From: JALUUH01 sp964636675
GTDB lineage: Bacteria; Pseudomonadota; Gammaproteobacteria; S012-40
NCBI GenBank assembly: GCA_964636675.1
Contig: CAZWUO010000127.1
Coordinates: 1 to 11,033, forward strand
Direction of reading: 5' to 3'
DNA length: 11,033 nucleotides
Positions within the stretch are counted from its first letter, which is position 1. Each line of letters starts with the position of its first letter. Of this stretch, positions 6,664 to 11,033 are shown piece after piece. The notes beneath the pieces were generated by a model. That model was not told the origin of the DNA and did no database searches. It worked only from the letters and a program-made list of their open reading frames with translations. A program made the translations under genes and the position numbers.

Positions 6664-7977
6664 TTATACTTTGTCGAGTTCGTTCAAATATTTGCGAGTT
6701 AATACTTTGCTTTCTTCAACGGCAGGTTGATCAAAGGCATCAATCCCCATGAGTTCAGCGACAACAACGGTTTCCATCTCTAATAAAATAATGAGTTCAC
6801 CCAATGCGTAAGCATCGCGTTCGCGTAATTCAAGTGTGCGATTTGGGCGCCCGCGTCTACTCAAGGTTGTTCGGGTCGCTTTGAGTTCTGAAATAAATAA
6901 TTCTCCGATGGTGTGCCCCGCGAGTGGTTTAATAGCGGGGATGTGTTGATAGCGCATGGGTATGCGTCTTCCCATATAACGAAACCCTGGGTCAGATAAG
7001 AATGTGACGAGTTTGTCATCCGGCCCTTCAAGTAATAGCTGTAGTTGCGAATGCTGATCGGTAACACCGTGAGCTTCAGTGGGCGTGAGTCCACGGCTTA
7101 CCCCTGAGTTGTCGATTTTGCCCAAGCTTTCTGCCCACAATTGGCGGAACCAGTTAACCACAAATCGGAGATTGTCGGCATAGGGCATGACAACGCTAAT
7201 GGTGCGCTTGCGTTCTGCATGTAAATAATGTGCCGCGCCATTGTGAAATGCTGGATTTTGTTGCATGTCATTTAATGCACAACGTTGGGCCATGGCTCGC
7301 GCGCCTTCCATAACCCCATCGATGTCTACGCCGCCGACATAAGCGGGTAGTAGGCCTACCACGGATAGTACGGAGAATCGTCCGCCAATCGGTGGGTGAT
7401 CGATGATGCTGATGCCGAGGTCTTCAGCCAAATGATACAGTGCGCCGTCTTGGTTTTCGGTAATAGCAATAACATGCTCGGCGATACTTTCGGTACCCAG
7501 TTGATGTTCCAAGATGGGTAAAATAGTGAGAAATTGACTCAGCGTTTCAGCGGTGTTTCCCGATTTAGAAATGACCAGCAGCATCGTTTCCCGCCAGTCA
7601 ATTTGCTCGAGCTTAACCAGCGTTGATGGATCTACGTTGTCATAAAATGAGACGCTATTTCGCGGTTTTACGTCGCCGAGTGTGCGTACTAGCATTTCGC
7701 CACCGAGCGAGGAGCCGCCAATTCCGAATACGATTGTTCGAGCATAGTTGCTCGCAATTTTTTGGCCCTTGTTTTTTATAAAGGCGAGGTCGGTAATGTT
7801 GGGTAAGTTTAAGAAGCTTGGTTTGTCATCTGTTAACCACGACTGTATGCGTTTTCTCAGTTTGTTGAGTCGCGGTGATAACTCGTCGATTTCTTTATTG
7901 GTAACGCCGCCATCTCCAATGCCGGTGTTAAGCAAGTTAGTATTATCAATAGCAAGTCTGGAAATGTTGCTAGTCAA
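6664..7977 (-). CDS. pgi: Glucose-6-phosphate isomerase, short type
   Basis: This SIS-domain enzyme interconverts glucose-6-phosphate and fructose-6-phosphate. Motifs seen, numbered from an upstream ATG at 8046, are GIGGSSLGGEM (108-118), the phosphate-binding SKSGNTAETLSQF (160-172), GGRFSVLSVVGLLP (221-234), LWAESLGK with the catalytic-type Glu (303-310), and HGVTDQHSQLQLL (326-338), followed by the C-terminal ESKVLTRKYL lysine. It is of the shorter class (about 440-450 residues), not the 550-residue E. coli form. I prefer the TTG start at 7975-7977 (437 residues) because a perfect AAGGAG (7985-7990) lies 7 bases upstream. The upstream ATG at 8046 would add 23 polar residues, overlaps glgB by 14 bases and has no SD. 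It lies 55 bases after glgB and links glycogen metabolism to glycolysis. Confidence 0.93.
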   Translation of the reverse strand: MTSNISRLAIDNTNLLNTGIGDGGVTNKEIDELSPRLNKLRKRIQSWLTDDKPSFLNLPNITDLAFIKNKGQKIASNYARTIVFGIGGSSLGGEMLVRTLGDVKPRNSVSFYDNVDPSTLVKLEQIDWRETMLLVISKSGNTAETLSQFLTILPILEHQLGTESIAEHVIAITENQDGALYHLAEDLGISIIDHPPIGGRFSVLSVVGLLPAYVGGVDIDGVMEGARAMAQRCALNDMQQNPAFHNGAAHYLHAERKRTISVVMPYADNLRFVVNWFRQLWAESLGKIDNSGVSRGLTPTEAHGVTDQHSQLQLLLEGPDDKLVTFLSDPGFRYMGRRIPMRYQHIPAIKPLAGHTIGELFISELKATRTTLSRRGRPNRTLELRERDAYALGELIILLEMETVVVAELMGIDAFDQPAVEESKVLTRKYLNELDKV

Positions 7978-8032
7978 GGTGGTTCTCCTTGTATAGGGTG
8001 GTTTTATACTCGTGGTACTTGATGTTTTTATT

Positions 8033-10039
8033 TTATTGTGTTCCATCGAAACAAAATATCAGTGCACCGAGCGGTGGTAACTTTACTTCAATAGAATAAG
8101 GATGGTTCATGCACTGAATTTCATCGGCGATAGTATATCCTTGATTGCCTACATTGCTTCCTCCGTAGGTTTCTGAATCAGAATTTAATAATTCATTATA
8201 TCTGCCTGCTAACGGCACGCCAATGCGATAATGGTTTCTAATCACTGGTGTTAAATTAAAAAGGGTTAGCAAAAACTTTTCACCATCACGGCGCAAGTAA
8301 CTCAGGGTTGAATGAGTGGCGTCATTACAGTCGATCCACTCGAAACCATGATGGTCGAAGTCACCACGATGCAATTCTTTATGCTTGCGGTATAAGCTAT
8401 TTAAATCAGTTATGAGTTTCAATATGCCGCTATGTAAAGGGTAGTCGAGGACATGCCAGTCCAGCGATTTTTCGTGATTCCACTCTGATCCTTGAGCGAA
8501 TTCATTGCCCATAAAAAGTAATTTTTTACCGGGATAGGTAAACATATAGGTATATAATAATCTGAGATTAGCGAATTGTTGCCACTCGTCTCCCGGCATT
8601 TTGTAGAGTAAGGACTTTTTTTCGTGTACGACTTCGTCATGCGAAAGTGGCAAGATAAAATTTTCTGTAAAATTATAGAGTAGTCCAAAGGTAAGTTGAC
8701 TGTGGTGATGGCTGCGGTGTATCGGGTCTTTTTGCAGATAGCTCAGAGTGTCGTGCATCCAGCCCATATTCCATTTCATGCTAAAGCCCAAGCCACCGGC
8801 ATGTACCGGTCTGGATACTTGCGGCCAAGCAGTTGATTCTTCGGCCATGATGATGGTTCCAGGATGTTCGCTATGGGTCACTGTATTTAAGTCGCGAATA
8901 AAATCGATGGCTTCGAGGTTCTCTCTGCCGCCATGTTGGTTAGGAATCCAATCATGGGCTGCGCGTGAATAATCAAGATAGAGCATTGATGCGACTGCAT
9001 CGACACGCAGACCATCAAGATGAAATTCTTCGAGCCAGTAAAGTGCGCTTGAGATAAGAAAGTTTTTGACTTCGTTGCGACCGTAATTGTAAATGAGTGT
9101 CCCCCAGTCGCGGTGCTCGCCACGTCTAGGGTCTGCGTGTTCGTAGAGCGCTGAACCGTCAAACTGTCCAAGTCCGTGACTGTCCTTAGGGAAATGGGCG
9201 GGTACCCAGTCGAGGACAACGCCGATATTGTTTTTGTGGCAGTAATCGACAAAATAACGGAATTGATCGGGTGTGCCGAAGCGACTAGTGGGGGCGAAAT
9301 AACCTAATGCTTGATAGCCCCATGAGGCATCTAGAGGGTGTTCAGTAATCGGTAATAATTCGATATGTGTGAATCCGGTATTTTTGACGTATTCTACAAT
9401 GCGATGTGCGAGCTCTGGATAGTCGAGGAATTGATTGTCTAGTGTTTTCATCCATGAACCCAGGTGAACTTCGTAGATCGAAAGAGGCTCGTGTAACCAA
9501 TCACTTTGCGTGCGTTGTTGCATCCATTTTTTATCGTTCCATTTATATTGGCTTGGTACACAGGTTATTGCTGCTGTCTTAGGTCTTAACTCAAAACGTT
9601 TGCCGTAAGGGTCGGTTTTTTCGATGATGTTGGCATTATTACGTTGGTGTATTTCAAATTTATAACATTGGTTTTCAGTTATGTTTGGTATGAATATTTC
9701 CCATACGCCGCTTGAGCCGCGATGACGCATTGGGTGGCAGCGAGCATCCCAATGGTTAAAGTCCCCAATGAGATTTACGCTCTTAGCATTAGGTGCCCAA
9801 GTAGCAAATAAAAAACCTGTTACACCTTCAGTTTCCCATTGGTTGGCACCTAAAAAACGGTAGATATGCCGGTGTTTGCCTGCTGCAAAAAGATGTAAGT
9901 CGAATTCTGGAATTTGAGTGCCAAAGCTATAGGGGTTGGAATGCTTTGCATTCATGTTTTGTTGAAAATTTGAAACGTCTGATTTGTGCTTCATAAATCT
10001 AAAATAATCGTTTGGTATTAAGGCTGTGGGTTTCAGCAT
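8033..10039 (-). CDS. glgB: 1,4-alpha-glucan branching enzyme GlgB (short form)
   Basis: GlgB makes alpha-1,6 branches in glycogen. An N-terminal CBM48 domain (about residues 60-160: FATWAPNAKSVNLIGDFNHW) precedes the GH13 catalytic barrel. The four GH13 motifs are present: DWVPAHF (D277, H282), GLRVDAVAS with nucleophile D347, IMAEES with acid/base E400, and LSHDEVVH with D468. A C-terminal beta domain ends LPPLGALIFCFDG. At 668 residues it lacks the extra N-terminal N1 domain of the 728-residue E. coli enzyme. The start is uncertain: the ATG at 10039 overlaps the SRAP gene by 41 bases and has no SD, while the ATG at 9994 (residue 16) lies 4 bases after the SRAP stop and would be translationally coupled. 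The overlap or near-contact shows an operon with the SRAP gene and pgi. Confidence 0.97.
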   Translation of the reverse strand: MLKPTALIPNDYFRFMKHKSDVSNFQQNMNAKHSNPYSFGTQIPEFDLHLFAAGKHRHIYRFLGANQWETEGVTGFLFATWAPNAKSVNLIGDFNHWDARCHPMRHRGSSGVWEIFIPNITENQCYKFEIHQRNNANIIEKTDPYGKRFELRPKTAAITCVPSQYKWNDKKWMQQRTQSDWLHEPLSIYEVHLGSWMKTLDNQFLDYPELAHRIVEYVKNTGFTHIELLPITEHPLDASWGYQALGYFAPTSRFGTPDQFRYFVDYCHKNNIGVVLDWVPAHFPKDSHGLGQFDGSALYEHADPRRGEHRDWGTLIYNYGRNEVKNFLISSALYWLEEFHLDGLRVDAVASMLYLDYSRAAHDWIPNQHGGRENLEAIDFIRDLNTVTHSEHPGTIIMAEESTAWPQVSRPVHAGGLGFSMKWNMGWMHDTLSYLQKDPIHRSHHHSQLTFGLLYNFTENFILPLSHDEVVHEKKSLLYKMPGDEWQQFANLRLLYTYMFTYPGKKLLFMGNEFAQGSEWNHEKSLDWHVLDYPLHSGILKLITDLNSLYRKHKELHRGDFDHHGFEWIDCNDATHSTLSYLRRDGEKFLLTLFNLTPVIRNHYRIGVPLAGRYNELLNSDSETYGGSNVGNQGYTIADEIQCMNHPYSIEVKLPPLGALIFCFDGTQ

Positions 10040-10703
10040 TGGGGAGTTTTGGTTTTATCGTTGCAATATGTGTTAAAGAGTCCGTGTTAATAAAATCCAG
10101 TTTGATGTCTAAATGGGCTTGCAATAATAAGTTAGAAAGCGTTTGCGTATCCTCGATTTTATGGTTTAACCATTGTTGCGCATTTTCTATTGTGAGTATA
10201 GCAGGCATACGCTCGGCGTAGGGGTGAAATTTGCCGTGTGAGCATGTGGTAATCACAGCGCATGATTGTATGCGTTGTTGTTTGTGTTCCCAATGATCCC
10301 ATAGTCCAGCAATCAACAATGGAGCTTTATTTGAATGCTTTATCGTGTAGGTGCGGATTGGGAGAGATCCCGAGCCAGTTTTTTGTTCGACAAAAACGTC
10401 AGCAGGGATGATGCATCGTCTGAATCGATAAGCGGTACGGAAGGAGGGTTTTTCTGTCAGTGTTTCCGCTCTCGCATAATGCATTTTTTCGCCAATTCGT
10501 TGGTCTTTTGCCCAATGCGGGATGAGCCCCCAATGAAAAGCAGCCCAATGCAGACGATCATCCGCGATATCGATGGCAGCTGTCAGGGCTTGGCTTGGGT
10601 GAATAGGGTAAGGGGATTCAACAGACGATAATTTTTTACCCGGAATATCGAGTAATTTTGAGGTTTCATTAATACAGCTGTGTTGTAATAATTCTCCAGT
10701 CAT
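9999..10703 (-). CDS. SRAP-family (YedK/HMCES-like) protein with degenerate active site
   Basis: The 234-residue protein matches the SRAP family: the FHWGLIPHWAKD block, the ARAET segment, RRCIIPADVFVEQK and YAERMPAIL correspond to YedK WGYAPGWW, ARVET, GRAICFADGWFEWK and IHDRRPLVL. Canonical SRAP proteins protect abasic sites in single-stranded DNA by a crosslink from Cys2. Here the expected MCGR N-terminus reads MTGE, so Cys2 is Thr. The Asn before ARVET is Tyr, and the His of IHDR is Ala; only the Glu (VFVEQ) remains. The YN-AP-Q loop has become YPIHPSQ. The start at 10701-10703 was chosen by alignment of MTGE with MCGR; an in-frame ATG at 10745 has no SD. It heads the glgB-pgi cluster. 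It is probably a non-crosslinking paralogue with an altered role. Confidence 0.85.
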   Translation of the reverse strand: MTGELLQHSCINETSKLLDIPGKKLSSVESPYPIHPSQALTAAIDIADDRLHWAAFHWGLIPHWAKDQRIGEKMHYARAETLTEKPSFRTAYRFRRCIIPADVFVEQKTGSGSLPIRTYTIKHSNKAPLLIAGLWDHWEHKQQRIQSCAVITTCSHGKFHPYAERMPAILTIENAQQWLNHKIEDTQTLSNLLLQAHLDIKLDFINTDSLTHIATIKPKLPNAETHSLNTKRLF

Positions 10704-10748
10704 TTTTGGATACCTAAATCCTAAACGCCATGGGTATAGATGCATCTG

Positions 10749-10760
10749 TAGTTATAACTA
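10749..10760. repeat. 12-bp perfect palindrome upstream of the SRAP gene
   Basis: TAGTTATAACTA is an exact palindrome lying 46 bases before the preferred SRAP start, in its leader. Its AT-rich symmetry would suit a dimeric regulator, but a site this short could occur by chance. Confidence 0.3.
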
Positions 10761-10830
10761 TTGTTTCATCTCTAGCAGTGATAAAAATGAAACGCCAACA
10801 GACCCTAAGTGCTTACGGTAATAATAAACC

Positions 10831-10836
10831 ATTATA
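10831..10836 (-). promoter_or_regulatory. Candidate -10 for the SRAP-glgB-pgi cluster
   Basis: A perfect TATAAT on the minus strand lies about 130 bases upstream of the SRAP start. No good -35 is seen at 16-18 bases; the best hexamers are AATGTA or ATGTAA. It is the strongest -10 in this leader, though the support is thin. Confidence 0.4.
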
Positions 10837-10887
10837 GGCATGTATACAATTATTACATTTTGATTAATTCTGGCGTTTTAAAAAAGA

Positions 10888-10903
10888 CTGTATATAATAA
10901 CAG
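10888..10903. promoter_or_regulatory. LexA (SOS) box in the divergent intergenic region
   Basis: CTGTATATAATAACAG fits the gammaproteobacterial LexA operator CTGT-N8-ACAG with an AT-only core. The 20-base context agrees with the E. coli consensus at 16 positions. It contains a perfect plus-strand TATAAT (10893-10898), so LexA bound here would occlude a promoter reading rightward into the gene at 10973. The SRAP gene lies leftward, about 185 bases away. SRAP genes are classic SOS-associated genes, which adds to the case. Confidence 0.75.
10893..10898 (+). promoter_or_regulatory. -10 element of the rightward, probably SOS-controlled gene
   Basis: TATAAT lies inside the LexA box. The -35 is weak (CTGGCG at 10870-10875, 17-base spacer, three matches). 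The expected transcript start is near 10905, about 68 bases before the ATG at 10973. Confidence 0.45.
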
Positions 10904-10904
10904 T

Positions 10905-10926
10905 ACTGATTATAGAATCAGTTTTT
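10905..10926 (+). promoter_or_regulatory. Hairpin with T-tract at the expected 5' end of the rightward transcript
   Basis: ACTGATT (10905-10911) and AATCAGT (10916-10922) form a 7-bp stem with loop ATAG, followed by TTTT. It resembles a weak intrinsic terminator, but it lies at or just after the predicted transcript start. A 5' stabilising hairpin or an early-stop control element is therefore more plausible than a gene terminator. Confidence 0.45.
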
Positions 10927-10972
10927 ACATTTTTGATTAATATTGATAGCTTCCTAAGGCCTGGAGGGTGAG

Positions 10973-11033
10973 ATGGAGGGTGTTTATGAAGCGGGTACAA
11001 AGTATGGTATAGGGCATAAAGTTAAGCCAAAAA
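10973..11033 (+). CDS. N-terminus of an unidentified protein, cut by the right edge
   Basis: An ATG at 10973 opens a frame running to the window end without a stop, giving 20 full codons that begin MEGVYEAGTKYGIGHKVKP. A strong SD, GGAGG (10963-10967), lies 5 bases upstream, and a promoter region overlapping a LexA box lies about 75 bases upstream, so a real gene is likely. The visible part is hydrophilic with no signal peptide or membrane segment. I do not recognise it: it does not match the starts of LexA, RecA, RecN, UmuD or DinG that I know. The LexA box suggests an SOS-inducible gene, but its function cannot be told from 20 residues. Confidence 0.6.
   Translation, partial: MEGVYEAGTKYGIGHKVKPK

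Larger units (their letters stand above)
10853..10941. repeat. Direct repeat TTACATTTTGATTAAT flanking the LexA box
   Basis: Copy 1 is at 10853-10868 and copy 2, with one extra T, is at 10925-10941. The copies are 72 bases apart and flank the LexA box on both sides. They may be operator sites for a second regulator or the trace of a short duplication. Confidence 0.6.

Noticed and set aside
8887..9252. 121-codon open frame on the minus strand
   Set aside because: It lies in another frame within glgB, including the GH13 catalytic region, so glgB is the true coding frame.
10763..10793. GTTTCAT/ATGAAAC 7-bp inverted repeat in the SRAP leader
   Set aside because: A short stem with a 17-base loop in AT-rich DNA is weak and likely chance.

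Overview
This window looks like chromosomal DNA of a moderately AT-leaning gammaproteobacterium outside the Enterobacterales. The left part is the conserved macromolecular-synthesis operon read leftward, rpsU > yqeY-like > dnaG > rpoD, followed by a tRNA with a CAT anticodon that is cut by the left edge. tsaD is divergent from rpsU. RpoD, S21 and TsaD all read as typical gammaproteobacterial proteins. The yqeY-like gene between rpsU and dnaG argues against E. coli and its close relatives. I cannot name a genus.

Layout. Positions 1-59: partial tRNA(CAT), probably tRNA-Ile2, with its own extended -10 promoter. Positions 127-4814: the rpoD, dnaG, yqeY-like and rpsU genes, all on the minus strand, driven by a good promoter at 4858-4885. 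Positions 4989-6032: tsaD on the plus strand. Positions 6063-6200: a 45-residue single-span membrane protein on the minus strand. Positions 6258-6663: a 406-base gene-free stretch rich in inverted repeats. Positions 6664-10703: a second leftward cluster of a SRAP-family protein, glgB and pgi. Positions 10746-10972: a regulatory region containing a near-consensus LexA box. Positions 10973 to the right edge: the first 20 codons of a rightward gene that I do not recognise.

How the genes work together. The first block couples translation (S21), replication priming (DnaG) and housekeeping transcription (sigma-70). TsaD installs t6A37 on ANN-decoding tRNAs, which would include the CAT-anticodon tRNA at the left edge. 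The second block is a glycogen and hexose-phosphate unit (branching enzyme plus a short phosphoglucose isomerase) headed by a SRAP protein.

The most unusual features are at the right end. The SRAP protein keeps the fold motifs but lacks the catalytic Cys2 and also the Asn and His of the AP-site crosslinking centre, so it is probably not a canonical YedK/HMCES enzyme. Upstream of it lies a LexA box that overlaps the -10 of the divergent, truncated gene, is flanked by a 16-17 bp direct repeat, and is followed by a hairpin at the expected transcript start. Other points worth checking are a 10-residue tandem repeat inside DnaG, a perfect 14-bp inverted repeat inside tsaD, and a palindrome near 6.5 kb that resembles two abutting transposon ends. 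I found no CRISPR array, intact insertion sequence or rRNA.
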